A stretch of DNA of 60,954 nucleotides from Clostridium saudiense (GTDB lineage Bacteria; Bacillota; Clostridia; Clostridiales; Clostridiaceae). The notes under the pieces are model-generated. The model searched no databases, was not told the origin of the DNA, and saw nothing but the letters and a program-made list of their open reading frames with translations. The position numbers and the translations under genes were made by a program. Shown in pieces: positions 37,677-48,395 of this stretch; positions within the stretch are counted from its first letter, which is position 1, and each line of letters begins with the position of its first letter. The DNA lies in the NCBI RefSeq assembly GCF_000577815.1, contig NZ_CBYM010000019.1:1-60954 (forward strand), in the 5' to 3' direction.

Positions 37677-39449
37677 ATGTCAATAGTGAATAACAAAAAA
37701 CTATCTATCCAAATAACAGATACATCTATAAATATTCTTATTGGAAATAAAAATAAGATATATGAGACACATACTATTGAATTAGAAAATGGTGATTGTA
37801 AAGATGGTAATGTTAGAGATAAAGATTCTATAGTTAAACTTTTAAATGATTATTTAGATGTTAATGGTAGAGATATTAAAAATGTATCCTTTGTTTTAAG
37901 AGGAACAGATATAATAACAAGATACATAGAAGTACCTATACTTAAAAATAATGCTTTAATTGAGGCAGTAAATTTTGAATTCAAACAATTTATACCAGAT
38001 ATAGATGACTACTATATGAATTATGAAATAGTAGAAAAAATAAATACAAAAGAAAAAAAAGCATATAAGATACTGCTAGTTGCAGCAACTAAAGAAAAAA
38101 TAAATCCAATAATTGAAATAGCAGAAGAAATAGGTAAAGAATTAGAAGTAATAGATATATTATCTAATTCTCTAGCTCGAGTATTAAAAAGTAGTGATCA
38201 TATTGCCAGTGAGGAATCAACTGGGATATTTTATTTTGGAGCAGATAGCTCAACACTTGGAATAATTGAAGGCAATGTTTTAAAATTTGAAAGAAATCTT
38301 CCTTTTGGAATTAAGAATATATTTAATGAAGTATATGATGAGGCAGCAGTTACAGCACTAGATAGCAAGCAAGTCACCAATGTTTTTGAAAATAATCAAC
38401 AGTTAATGATGAATTTTGAAAACTTATTAGCTAGTGTAAATAACACTGTAAGATATTATAATTCTGAAAAAACCAATAAGCCTGTTACAAACTTTATTAT
38501 AATATGTGCAGATATGATAATGACTAATATGGAAAAGTATTTGGAAAAATATTTTGAATTACCATGTATATTAGTAAAAGATCCATCAGATTTGGGATTA
38601 AAACTTAAGTTTAAAGATAATTTCCCTAAGTATATATCATCTTATGGATTGCTTCTTAGAGGAAATGATAATAAATTACTTAACTTAAGTCCTAAAACTA
38701 TTAAAAAAGAAAAAGATAAAGCCAATATAGATAAAGTATTGGTAAGAGTGCCTATATTAATTTTAATAGCAATAATAGCTATCGTGACTCCGTTTTTGGT
38801 AATCAATAAGATTATAACTAAGGAAATAGCAAATATTGACGCAGATATTGCTAGATATAATGAGATAGTGGTAAAGAATCAACAATTGCAATCTGAAATT
38901 AGTAAAATGGAGTATTTTATAAATAGAATTAAAGATATAGATAATAGTACAAGCAATACATCTGAGATTATTTCTAAGTTGAATACTTATGTACCGAAAG
39001 AAATAACATTTGAAGGATTTTCATTTACTGATAGTGGATTAATAAATATTAGTGGAAAATCATCTACATATAGTGCAATTCCAGAATTCTTGGCAAATTT
39101 AGAAATGAGTGAAGAGTTTTGTAATGCAAAGATTAGTTACATAAATCCAATTGAAGAGACCATAGAAGTATCTAGTTTAGATGAAGAAAATGATAGTATA
39201 TCAACAAGGGGCACATTTATGCCTATTGCTTTAACTGGTAGTGTTAACATTTGGGATGAAATAATAGAGTTAGCATCTGATGATGCTAATGATAAAACAA
39301 ATGTTATACAAGATAACAGTGATAAGACTAATAATGGATCAGAAGGAACTAATTCTGAAATAAATAAAAACACTATAATAAAATATAGTTTTTCAATTAC
39401 TATAGAAGGGGTAAGTAAAGATGGAAGCAAAGCAAAAGCAACAGAATAG
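37677..39449 (+). CDS. PilM-PilN fusion protein of the type IV pilus alignment complex
   Basis: The 590-residue product joins two proteins usually encoded separately. Residues 1 to about 345 are an actin-like PilM domain (LSIQITDTSINILIG, then VSFVLRGTDIITRYIEVPIL and STGIFYFGADSSTLGII). A linker leads to one membrane helix near residues 360-382 (VRVPILILIAIIAIVTPFLVI), a coiled coil and a PilN periplasm-facing domain. In Gram-negative systems PilM binds the cytoplasmic tail of PilN, so fusion removes the need for that contact. It overlaps pilO by 29 bp. The start ATG follows AGGAGG. Confidence 0.87.
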   Translation: MSIVNNKKLSIQITDTSINILIGNKNKIYETHTIELENGDCKDGNVRDKDSIVKLLNDYLDVNGRDIKNVSFVLRGTDIITRYIEVPILKNNALIEAVNFEFKQFIPDIDDYYMNYEIVEKINTKEKKAYKILLVAATKEKINPIIEIAEEIGKELEVIDILSNSLARVLKSSDHIASEESTGIFYFGADSSTLGIIEGNVLKFERNLPFGIKNIFNEVYDEAAVTALDSKQVTNVFENNQQLMMNFENLLASVNNTVRYYNSEKTNKPVTNFIIICADMIMTNMEKYLEKYFELPCILVKDPSDLGLKLKFKDNFPKYISSYGLLLRGNDNKLLNLSPKTIKKEKDKANIDKVLVRVPILILIAIIAIVTPFLVINKIITKEIANIDADIARYNEIVVKNQQLQSEISKMEYFINRIKDIDNSTSNTSEIISKLNTYVPKEITFEGFSFTDSGLINISGKSSTYSAIPEFLANLEMSEEFCNAKISYINPIEETIEVSSLDEENDSISTRGTFMPIALTGSVNIWDEIIELASDDANDKTNVIQDNSDKTNNGSEGTNSEINKNTIIKYSFSITIEGVSKDGSKAKATE

Positions 39450-40176
39450 TATTGTACTTTATTTAAAAAATCTTTCTAAAAAAGATAAGGTTATATTATC
39501 AACTACAATTGTTATTCTTTCTCTTGTTTTAGGATTAAGATTTTTGATATTACCTCAACTTGAGCAATATTCTAATAACTTAATGACTTTAGATGCAAAG
39601 AGAGCTGAACAAGTAAGAGTAGCTATGGTTCCAGCGCAAAATAAGGTGTTAGAAGAAAAACAAAAAGAATTACAAGTTAAATATGATAATGCATTAGAAG
39701 AAATTTCAAAAACACCAGCAGTAGCTCAAATAATTTATGATTTAAAAGGGTTAATGAGTAGGAGCAATGTAGAAATGAGAGCATTGAGTTTTTCAAACTC
39801 TGATGTTTCAGAAGAAGAAATAAAGTCAAGTGATGGTGTTGTAACTGATGAAAATGGAGTAGTTACAGAAATTGATAGAGGACTTGATATGGGGGGAACA
39901 CAAGAAGCGAGCATAGAAGCTAATGATGAACAAGCTGTAAAAAAGCAAATTGTTAATATGACTTTAACTGGAGAGTATGAAGATATAATGAAGTTTGTTA
40001 AGGCTGTTGAGAATTATTCTAGGGTTGCAGATGTTTCTAATATATCATTAAGTCCATTTGAAGGAACTAAATTAAATGCAGGGATAACAGCTAATTTTTA
40101 TAACTTAAATTATGAGGAGGCTGAAAGCTATGAGTTCAATGATGGAATTTATGGAAAAGACAACTCCTTTAAATAA
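39421..40176 (+). CDS. pilO: PilO-like type IV pilus assembly protein
   Basis: The 251-residue product has a short cytoplasmic N-terminus, one membrane helix (about residues 22-42, STTIVILSLVLGLRFLILP), a coiled coil and a ferredoxin-like C-terminal domain with IVNMTLTGEYEDIMKFVKAVENYSRVADVSNISLS. This is the PilO layout. It overlaps the end of the pilM-pilN fusion by 29 bp and the start of the next gene by 47 bp, so translation is coupled. It should pair with the PilN part in the alignment complex. Confidence 0.87.
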   Translation: MEAKQKQQNSIVLYLKNLSKKDKVILSTTIVILSLVLGLRFLILPQLEQYSNNLMTLDAKRAEQVRVAMVPAQNKVLEEKQKELQVKYDNALEEISKTPAVAQIIYDLKGLMSRSNVEMRALSFSNSDVSEEEIKSSDGVVTDENGVVTEIDRGLDMGGTQEASIEANDEQAVKKQIVNMTLTGEYEDIMKFVKAVENYSRVADVSNISLSPFEGTKLNAGITANFYNLNYEEAESYEFNDGIYGKDNSFK

Positions 40177-40651
40177 AAAATATGACAGAAAAAAAGGGAT
40201 GACTTTAGTAGAAATAATGGCTGCTATGGCCATCCTTTCTATTTTATTTGTTGGAATAAGTTCATATATGTTGAATATAGTAAAAGCTGAAAATAGAAGT
40301 AAGCAATATTTAGATACAACTAACTACCTAAAAGCTGCTTTAGATGTATTTAAGTTAAAAGCTGGAGGAGAGGTTTCAGATAGTAGTGATACAAGAAAAT
40401 ATTATATAGAAAAAGATAAATTTGATAATTTTGTGAATAAAGATTTTTATGTGTATTTTGATGATATGGAAGAAATGCTAAAGAAATTAACTGATGCAAC
40501 GGTTGAATACTCTAATGTAGCAAATTATACAACTAAATATGAACTAAACGTTAATGTTAGCAAAGTTACGGATAAGGAGTTATATCTAGTAAAGGTAGAA
40601 ATGAATTATGGAGGCAGTATTGATTCGAAAGAATTATATATAAATAGGTGA
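40130..40651 (+). CDS. Minor type IV pilin (PilV/PulJ-like)
   Basis: The 173-residue prepilin has a longer leader than the others, about 25 residues ending DRKKG, cleavage before MTLVEIMAAMAILSILFVGISSYML, and Glu at +5. The start is set at ATG 40130 because GAGGAGG (40114-40120) lies nine bases upstream inside the end of pilO. The frame also opens at ATG 40112. It belongs to the minor-pilin group that primes pilus assembly. Confidence 0.88.
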   Translation: MSSMMEFMEKTTPLNKKYDRKKGMTLVEIMAAMAILSILFVGISSYMLNIVKAENRSKQYLDTTNYLKAALDVFKLKAGGEVSDSSDTRKYYIEKDKFDNFVNKDFYVYFDDMEEMLKKLTDATVEYSNVANYTTKYELNVNVSKVTDKELYLVKVEMNYGGSIDSKELYINR

Positions 40652-40655
40652 TTGT

Positions 40656-41930
40656 ATGAAGAAAAAGAAAAGGGGATTTACTTTAGTTGAATTAATGGCT
40701 GTTATAGCAATTGCTATGATAGTTTTGCCTATTATTTTTAGTGTTTTTAAACAGGGATATAAAATAATAAATAGAACTGAAAATAAAACTAATATTCAAA
40801 ATGACTTTAGAACAGTAATTATGAATATTGAAAATGAAATTACAGGTGTTGAAGTAAATAATATAATAGGATATCTAGATGTTGGAGTAATTCAAGTATT
40901 GAATGAAGCATCAATACAATATGATGGACAGATTTATACAGGAAGATATATTGTAGATATAGTTACTGAAAAGAAAGTTTTTCTTGAAGTTGATGTTAGT
41001 GGGAAAAAGGAATTATGGAAGAGTGATTACGTTAATAAGAGTATTAATTCTGGAATAGCATATTATGAGCTTAGTAATAACAAGGTGTTAGCAAAAGATT
41101 TAGATAATTCCACAACTATAGTTGCTAGAAATAATAATGGTATATTAACTTTTAATATGGATGAAACTAATATTTCATCAGAATATTATGGGGGGGTTAA
41201 GACAACAGAAAATGATGATATTAATATGAATGTTACTAATACTGGTTTGGGAAATAGTGGTGGAAGTAGGCAACCAATTCTACTCGCAAACTCTGTAGAT
41301 GGAATAGTAAGTATAAATAGTAATAATAAGGAGGTGTTTTTTGACACTAAAAAATTGGATAATTATTATGTTGTTAATAGTAAAATATATAACCATGAAA
41401 TTAGTAATAGTGCTTATGGAATACATCAAAATAAAGGGGAGGGAATAAATATCCCAATATTTAACTTTGAGTACAAATCATCTATTGTTTTGGAAACAAT
41501 AGATGAAAACTTATATTTTGATAAAGTAAATGGTTCAAGAGTAGAAAAAATAAAGATAACTGATTTAGGAATATCAGATGAAATTAAGGTGGTTGGCGAA
41601 GGAATTAGATACTTTACTGTAAATGATTATAAGGTTTATTTAGTTAATGCTAATAAATTGATTATAAATAATAGCACTACTAATAATTTGAAATGGAACA
41701 AACTTCAATTAACAGATACGATAATAATATGTACTGGAAATATAGAAATAAATAATTCAGAATATTGCAGTACCAATTTAAGTGGAAGTATGATAGCTGG
41801 TAAAAATATTTATGTAAATAATACAAATGGTACATTATTGATGTATGCCGAAAGTGAAAAAAGATTAAGAATTAGTGAAGCTACTATTATAAAAATAAAA
41901 AATAAAATCAGTTCATGTTCTTTAAAATGA
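40656..41930 (+). CDS. Large minor type IV pilin (PilW-like)
   Basis: The 424-residue product has leader KKKKRG, cleavage before FTLVELMAVIAIAMIVLPIIFSVF with Glu at +5, and a large C-terminal domain rich in Asn, Ser and beta-prone segments. The last third looks like a right-handed beta structure (repeated short VNNTNGT, INNSTTNN strands). It starts 4 bp after the previous gene and overlaps the longest frame of the next. In minor-pilin priming complexes this size class sits below the tip subunit. Confidence 0.85.
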   Translation: MKKKKRGFTLVELMAVIAIAMIVLPIIFSVFKQGYKIINRTENKTNIQNDFRTVIMNIENEITGVEVNNIIGYLDVGVIQVLNEASIQYDGQIYTGRYIVDIVTEKKVFLEVDVSGKKELWKSDYVNKSINSGIAYYELSNNKVLAKDLDNSTTIVARNNNGILTFNMDETNISSEYYGGVKTTENDDINMNVTNTGLGNSGGSRQPILLANSVDGIVSINSNNKEVFFDTKKLDNYYVVNSKIYNHEISNSAYGIHQNKGEGINIPIFNFEYKSSIVLETIDENLYFDKVNGSRVEKIKITDLGISDEIKVVGEGIRYFTVNDYKVYLVNANKLIINNSTTNNLKWNKLQLTDTIIICTGNIEINNSEYCSTNLSGSMIAGKNIYVNNTNGTLLMYAESEKRLRISEATIIKIKNKISSCSLK

Positions 41931-41953
41931 TAAATCGAATGGGAGGAGACATA

Positions 41954-44314
41954 ATGAAAAAAAATGGTTCAGCATTAGCTTATGTATTAATTTTATTATC
42001 GGCATTACTTATTGTTTGTACGGGAGTATCAAGTTATGTAATTGGTACTACAAAATTAAATAAGAGTTATAGTACTATTATTGATAGTAACTTAGATTTG
42101 GATTCAGCAGTAAATGTTGCTAGAGAGTATATTATATCTGAAATTACTAAAAAGAAAAATACAATATTAAATGAAGCGGATATAGATAATATAAAGCATG
42201 ATATTAATGACTCTACATATAATGATGCTAAAAAATCAAATGATATTATAAAATCATTGAATAGTATAATTCACATAACTAGGAACGGAATGTGGCCAAG
42301 CTATACATATGAAATAAAAGCAACTGATAATGAAGGGAAAAAAAGTGTATATCAAAATATTTATTTTAATGTTGTTTTAGATATTGTATCTTCAGGTGAT
42401 ACTGCTACAGCGCCGTATAATATACCAAAACAAAATAATGAATTGGTAGATTTAAATATACCTGAATGGGATAATAGTAAAGCTAATAATGTTGGAGATA
42501 AGGTAATATATAATGGGATTGTATATGTCGCAAGAAATTCGACAGGAGCTAACAGTAATAATCCACCAGATTTATATGGAAATTGGATACCGGTAAATGA
42601 TCCTATTGAGTGGAGTAATAAACTTGCATATACTACAGGATTCAAGACTGTATACAAGGGAGTTTTATACGAGGCAACAAGTGATATAAGTAATAGTAAC
42701 AATAATCCACAGTATTGGGGGGATTGGAGACCAGTATCTGATGAACCTTTAGAGTGGATGAGTACTAAGAAATATTTAAAAGGTGATAGGGTCATATATA
42801 ATGGATTTTTATATGAAGCCATACATGACATAAGTAATAGTGGTAATGATCCTGATAAATTTAACAATTGGAAAAAAATATCTGATGAACCTTTAGAATG
42901 GTCAAACACTTTAGTATATTACACTGGTGATTTAGTTGTTCATAAAGGGGTGCTATATAAAGCTAAAAAAGATCTTAGTAATCAAGACAACAGTCCAGAT
43001 AAATTTGATAATTGGGAGATTATATCAGATTGGCCATTAGAATGGAGCCCAACATTATCATATAAAAAAGATACAATTGTTACTTATGAAGGAATATTAT
43101 ATAAAGCAAACTCAGATATATCTAACAGTAGTAATAAGCCATATAAATATAGCTCATGGGAAATAATTTCTGAATATCCTACAGAATTTAATAGTGAAAA
43201 GGCATATAAAAAGGATAGTCAAGTTATATATAATGGTGTATTATATAAGGCTAATTCTGATATATCAAATTCTTCTGGATACCCAGGAGGAAATAGTAAC
43301 TGGGGAGTAGTAGAAGCTAATTCAAGAAAATATTGGACTAGTAGTGATCCGAACTTTAGTCAAGGTGATGAAGTAATATATAATGGCTATAAGTACAAAG
43401 CTAGATATGATACAAGTGAAAAACCAGATGAAGGATATAGTTGGGAAATATTAAGTGATAATGTACCATATTGGATTTCAACTAAAGGCTATAAAAAAGG
43501 TGAATCTATTGTATATAATGGTGTTTTATATACAGCTAAAGCTGATACACAAGGTGATAATCCATTAACTGAACTTGTATGGAAAGTTACTGGGGCTAAT
43601 CCTCAAGAATGGGTTAGTGGTAAAAGGTATAAAGTCGGAGAGATTGTTAAGTATGGTAGTTTTCAATACAAGGCGGTTAATGCTACAATTCAGGAGCCTT
43701 CATTAAATGAAGATTGGCAATTAATTAGCAGTAGACCATATTATTATGTTACAGGAAAGAAGTATGAAAAAGGGGATATTGTAACATATAATGGTGAGGT
43801 ATATGAATATATAGATAATGATGCGAAATCGGTTGAACCAAGACCAGATGCTAAAGAGTGGCATATAAAAACAGATACGGATAGTATACCTTATTGGAGG
43901 AATACAAATTTTATCGTTGGAGATAAAGTAATGTATAATGGTATTATTTATGAAGCTTTAACTAATATATCATATTCAAGTAATTCTAGTAGTATAAAAT
44001 ATCCAAATGAAGGATATGAGTGGAGTATAGTTACAGATGATGCATTATATTGGATTAATGGAAAAGGATATTTTAAGGGGCAGAAGGTAGTGTATAATAA
44101 TATTGTTTATATAGTAACAGCTGATAAAACTTTATCTAATCCAAGTGAAGGATATGATTGGGATATTGAAGGTGATTATCCTCAATATTGGTTATCTAAA
44201 AAGGGATATAAACAAGGTGAGTGTGTAGTATATGACAAGCAGATATATGAGGCTTTAAGAAGCAATTCAGAAAAAAAACCATCTGAGAATCCACAGGATT
44301 GGAAGTTAAAATAA
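41954..44314 (+). CDS. Predicted pilus-tip minor pilin with 13 CBM5/12-like modules
   Basis: The 786-residue product has a prepilin N-terminus, MKKNG then SALAYVLILLSALLIVCTGV, with no Glu at +5 (Tyr instead). Among pseudopilins the GspK/PilX class lacks Glu5 and sits at the fibre tip. Residues to about 168 form the pilin domain. From about 170 to the end there are 13 tandem modules of 40-50 residues with the pattern W-x-Y-x-x-G-D-x-V-x-Y-x-G-x-L-Y-x-A-x-N-P-x-W, which is the CBM5/12 (chitin/cellulose-binding) pattern. The start is ATG 41954 behind GGGAGGAG; a longer frame from 41915 overlaps the previous gene. This is the last gene of the pilus locus and is probably an adhesin for a polysaccharide surface. 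Ligand is inferred from family. Confidence 0.9.
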   Translation: MKKNGSALAYVLILLSALLIVCTGVSSYVIGTTKLNKSYSTIIDSNLDLDSAVNVAREYIISEITKKKNTILNEADIDNIKHDINDSTYNDAKKSNDIIKSLNSIIHITRNGMWPSYTYEIKATDNEGKKSVYQNIYFNVVLDIVSSGDTATAPYNIPKQNNELVDLNIPEWDNSKANNVGDKVIYNGIVYVARNSTGANSNNPPDLYGNWIPVNDPIEWSNKLAYTTGFKTVYKGVLYEATSDISNSNNNPQYWGDWRPVSDEPLEWMSTKKYLKGDRVIYNGFLYEAIHDISNSGNDPDKFNNWKKISDEPLEWSNTLVYYTGDLVVHKGVLYKAKKDLSNQDNSPDKFDNWEIISDWPLEWSPTLSYKKDTIVTYEGILYKANSDISNSSNKPYKYSSWEIISEYPTEFNSEKAYKKDSQVIYNGVLYKANSDISNSSGYPGGNSNWGVVEANSRKYWTSSDPNFSQGDEVIYNGYKYKARYDTSEKPDEGYSWEILSDNVPYWISTKGYKKGESIVYNGVLYTAKADTQGDNPLTELVWKVTGANPQEWVSGKRYKVGEIVKYGSFQYKAVNATIQEPSLNEDWQLISSRPYYYVTGKKYEKGDIVTYNGEVYEYIDNDAKSVEPRPDAKEWHIKTDTDSIPYWRNTNFIVGDKVMYNGIIYEALTNISYSSNSSSIKYPNEGYEWSIVTDDALYWINGKGYFKGQKVVYNNIVYIVTADKTLSNPSEGYDWDIEGDYPQYWLSKKGYKQGECVVYDKQIYEALRSNSEKKPSENPQDWKLK
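42460..44311 (+). repeat. Thirteen tandem CBM5/12-like coding repeats
   Basis: Each repeat starts near a Trp or aromatic residue (PEW, LEW, TEF, PYW, QEW, YYY, PQYW) and holds the core Y-N-G-x-L-Y-x-A. Repeats 2-6 are closest to each other, sharing DISNSxNxP and WxxISD/E. Repeats 7-13 are more diverged and lack the DISNS insert. This suggests later local duplication of the N-terminal half. Confidence 0.9.
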
Positions 44315-44350
44315 TAATTTAATTAACGTAATAAATAATATTATCATTAC

Positions 44351-44392
44351 AAAAGCAAGTTTTATGTTTAATACATAGAACTTGCTTTTTTA
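44351..44392 (+). terminator. Terminator of the type IV pilus operon
   Basis: AAAAGCAAGTT pairs with AACTTGCTTTT, followed by TTATAAT. It follows the last pilus gene by 37 bp. Confidence 0.88.
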
Positions 44393-44588
44393 TAATAAAA
44401 TTATTTAAAGATACAAAACTAGATTATTAAAAAATAAAATAACAAATAATTATTAATAATAAGTTTTATAATAAAACAAATATATTAAGGTGAAGTTTGT
44501 TAGTATTTAATAAGAATTGAAATAATAATTTATCATAAAATAAGTAGAGATATTAACAAAATTACTAAAAATGAACAATAAGATATTT

Positions 44589-44640
44589 ATAAATGCTAAT
44601 AATATACCACAAAGATGGTAAATATATTATTAGCATTTAT
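44589..44640 (+). terminator. Second hairpin between the pilus operon and guaB
   Basis: ATAAATGCTAATAATAT pairs with ATATTATTAGCATTTAT in a long perfect stem followed by TTGTTTC. The interval 44393-44588 before it is AT-rich with no ORF I can support, so this may end read-through or a small unannotated transcript. Confidence 0.55.
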
Positions 44641-44658
44641 TTGTTTCAATTTATTATA

Positions 44659-44687
44659 TTGACAAGCCATAAACCATAAACTATAAT
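44659..44687 (+). promoter_or_regulatory. Promoter of guaB
   Basis: TTGACA (44659-44664) and TATAAT (44682-44687) match consensus with 17-bp spacing. Confidence 0.9.
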
Positions 44688-44701
44688 AATAAAAAGCGAA
44701 A

Positions 44702-44817
44702 AAACACGAATAATAAAACAACTCATATAAACCCTGAATATGGCAGGGTGTTTCTACTGAAAACCTTAAATTTTCATCTATGAGTGAGTTTGATATACTT
44801 ACCTAAACACGAATAAT
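44702..44817 (+). repeat. Direct repeat AAACACGAATAAT flanking the guaB aptamer
   Basis: The 13-bp sequence AAACACGAATAAT occurs at 44702-44714 and again at 44805-44817, one copy on each side of the riboswitch aptamer. The ACGAAT core is also found at the xpt promoter and, reversed, at the permease promoter, which suggests a PurR-like DNA site. Confidence 0.7.
44721..44785 (+). promoter_or_regulatory. Purine riboswitch (guanine type, variant core) before guaB
   Basis: Closing stem ACTCATA/TATGAGT, P2 CCCTG/CAGGG with loop AATATGG, junction TTTCTAC, and P3 TGAAAA/TTTTCA with loop CCTTAAA all fit the purine aptamer. The ligand-pairing base is C44778, indicating guanine. The base before it, T44777, is A in the other two aptamers here and in xpt numbering corresponds to A73. 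The terminator follows at 44827. Confidence 0.88.
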
Positions 44818-44826
44818 GTATAGGGT

Positions 44827-44878
44827 AAAAGCATATTAATGTTCACTTATAGATAGCGGACTTAATATGCTTTTTTTT
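44827..44878 (+). terminator. Riboswitch terminator before guaB
   Basis: AAAGCATATTAA pairs perfectly with TTAATATGCTTT and is followed by a run of T. It lies 90 bp before the guaB start. Confidence 0.93.
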
Positions 44879-44957
44879 ATTTGATTAACCCCAAAAATAA
44901 ATAATCAGATATAAAATGCATTTATTACATAAATATAAAGATAAATAATTATGATAG

Positions 44958-46424
<1,467 letters not shown>

Positions 46425-46429
46425 TTTGG

Positions 46430-46491
46430 ATGGTTAATAGTTAATAGTTCTTAGTTAATAGTTAGATATGGAAACTCCTTTTTGGAGTTTC
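46430..46491. repeat. GTTAATAGTT repeats and hairpin after guaB
   Basis: Three GTTAATAGTT-like units are followed by a hairpin GAAACTCC/GGAGTTTC (46471-46491, loop TTTTT). The same units and hairpin sequence occur in the crt-bcd gap at 19349-19450. The hairpin lacks a T-tract. Confidence 0.5.
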
Positions 46492-46571
46492 TGTGTTTAG
46501 ATTTTAACATTTTTGTTGAAAAGTGTATAATTTTACGAGATAATTAAAGAAAAAACATTAGGAGGATTCTA

Positions 46572-48113
46572 ATGAGTAGAGAATTAGTATTAGTACTTGA
46601 CTTTGGTGGTCAATATAATCAATTAATTGCAAGAAGAGTTAGAGAGTGTAATGTATATTGTGAGGTTCATCCTTATAATTTAAGCGTTGAAAAAATAAGA
46701 GAAATGAACCCAAAAGGAATAATCTTCACTGGAGGGCCAAACAGTGTATATGGTGAAAATTCTCCTTTATGTGATAAGTCTATATTTGAATTAGGAATAC
46801 CTGTACTTGGTATTTGCTATGGTTCACAACTTATGTCTCATGTACTTGGAGGAAAAGTTGCTACTGCGCCTGTAAGTGAATATGGTAAGACAGAAGTTGC
46901 TGTTGATGTTGAATCAAAATTATTTGAAGGTGTTGCACCATCAACAATTTGTTGGATGAGTCACACTGATTACATAGAAAGAGCTCCAGAAGGATTTAAA
47001 ATTATAGGAAATACTCCTGTTTGTCCAGTTGCAGCTATGGAATGTGCAGAAAAGAACTTATATGCAGTTCAATTCCATCCAGAAGTTATGCATACTCAAG
47101 AAGGAACTAAGATGTTATCAAACTTTGTTTATAACATTTGTAAGTGTTCTGGAGATTGGAAAATGGATTCATTTGTTGAAAAGACAATTGAAGAAATAAG
47201 AGAAAAAGTAGGAAATGGTAAAGCTTTATGTGCATTATCAGGTGGAGTTGACTCATCTGTTGCAGCAGTTTTATTATCAAAAGCTATTGGAAAGCAGTTA
47301 ACTTGTGTATTTGTTGACCATGGTTTACTTAGAAAAAATGAGGGAGATGAAGTAGAAGCTATATTTGGACCAGAAGGTCAATATGACTTAAACTTTATTA
47401 GAGTTAATGCTCAAGAAAGATTCTATGAGGCTCTTGCTGGGGTAGAAGATCCAGAAACTAAGAGAAAAATCATAGGTGAAGAATTCATTAGAGTATTTGA
47501 AGAAGAAGCTAAGAAAATTGGAGCTGTGGACTTCTTAGTTCAAGGTACAATTTATCCAGATATAATTGAAAGTGGATTAGGAGATTCAGCTGTAATTAAG
47601 TCTCACCACAATGTTGGAGGACTTCCTGATTACGTTGATTTCAAAGAAATAATCGAACCATTAAGATTATTATTTAAAGACGAAGTTAGAAAAGCTGGTT
47701 TAGAGCTTAATATACCAGAACATTTAGTATACAGACAACCATTCCCAGGACCAGGACTTGGTATTAGAATTATTGGTGAAGTAACTGCTGAAAAAGTAAG
47801 AATAGTTCAAGATGCAGATGCTATTTATAGAGAAGAAATAGCTAAGGCTGGACTTGATAAAGAAATCGGTCAATACTTTGCAGCTTTAACTAATATGAGA
47901 TCTGTAGGAGTTATGGGTGATGAAAGAACTTATGATTATGCAATTGCTTTAAGAGCTGTAACTACAAGTGATTTCATGACAGCAGAATCTGCTGATTTAC
48001 CATGGGAAGTTCTTGGAAAAGTAACTACTAGAATAGTAAATGAAGTTAATGGTGTAAACAGAGTAATGTATGATTGTACAGGAAAACCACCTGCAACTAT
48101 TGAATTTGAATAA
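46572..48113 (+). CDS. guaA: GMP synthase (glutamine-hydrolysing)
   Basis: The 513-residue product has the class I glutaminase domain ([15 protein letters not shown] with the nucleophile Cys, and [11 protein letters not shown] with the His-Glu pair), the ATP pyrophosphatase domain with the P-loop [15 protein letters not shown], and the C-terminal dimerisation domain ending [11 protein letters not shown]. It aminates XMP to GMP. The start ATG follows AGGAGG. A TTAACA/TATAAT pair 16 bp apart near 46505 suggests a separate promoter from guaB. Confidence 0.98.
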   Translation: MSRELVLVLDFGGQYNQLIARRVRECNVYCEVHPYNLSVEKIREMNPKGIIFTGGPNSVYGENSPLCDKSIFELGIPVLGICYGSQLMSHVLGGKVATAPVSEYGKTEVAVDVESKLFEGVAPSTICWMSHTDYIERAPEGFKIIGNTPVCPVAAMECAEKNLYAVQFHPEVMHTQEGTKMLSNFVYNICKCSGDWKMDSFVEKTIEEIREKVGNGKALCALSGGVDSSVAAVLLSKAIGKQLTCVFVDHGLLRKNEGDEVEAIFGPEGQYDLNFIRVNAQERFYEALAGVEDPETKRKIIGEEFIRVFEEEAKKIGAVDFLVQGTIYPDIIESGLGDSAVIKSHHNVGGLPDYVDFKEIIEPLRLLFKDEVRKAGLELNIPEHLVYRQPFPGPGLGIRIIGEVTAEKVRIVQDADAIYREEIAKAGLDKEIGQYFAALTNMRSVGVMGDERTYDYAIALRAVTTSDFMTAESADLPWEVLGKVTTRIVNEVNGVNRVMYDCTGKPPATIEFE

Positions 48114-48123
48114 TAAATAAAAT

Positions 48124-48161
48124 TCTCGGAATGTCTTTTATTAAGCATTCCGAGTTTTTTT
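48124..48161 (+). terminator. Terminator after guaA
   Basis: CTCGGAATG (48125-48133) pairs with CATTCCGAG (48146-48154), followed by seven T. Confidence 0.93.
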
Positions 48162-48271
48162 ATTTACAATATTGAAAGTTGTATGGAAAAAACAATTAAA
48201 ATGTGTTAAAATTTAACAGTAAGTGCGTGATGAAATTTAATAATGGACATAATTTTTACTATGATAATTAT

Positions 48272-48306
48272 AAAGCAGATAGGGTAAAATCTTATCTGCT
48301 TTTTTA
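48272..48306 (+). terminator. Stand-alone terminator between guaA and the VanY-type gene
   Basis: AAAGCAGATAGG pairs with CTTATCTGCTTT and is followed by six T. It comes 110 bp after the guaA terminator and 90 bp before the next gene, so it should end a short separate transcript or act as an attenuator. I see no convincing ORF between the two terminators. Confidence 0.75.
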
Positions 48307-48395
48307 GAAAATTACTAGAAAAAGGTTGTGAAAAGTATTATAGTAAAAACTATGGTAATATATACCAAATATTATAGTGTTAATAGGAGGAGGAT

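Noticed and set aside
42361..42909. 182-codon minus-strand ORF inside the pilus-tip gene
   Set aside because: It is the antisense frame of the repeat modules, with no ribosome binding site and no recognisable domain.
42460..44311. CRISPR-like or phage-derived repeat array
   Set aside because: The repeats are in frame, coding and variable at DNA level, and are explained as protein modules.
46425..46571. A riboswitch before guaA
   Set aside because: The gap holds only repeat units, a hairpin and a promoter-like pair; no aptamer core is present.
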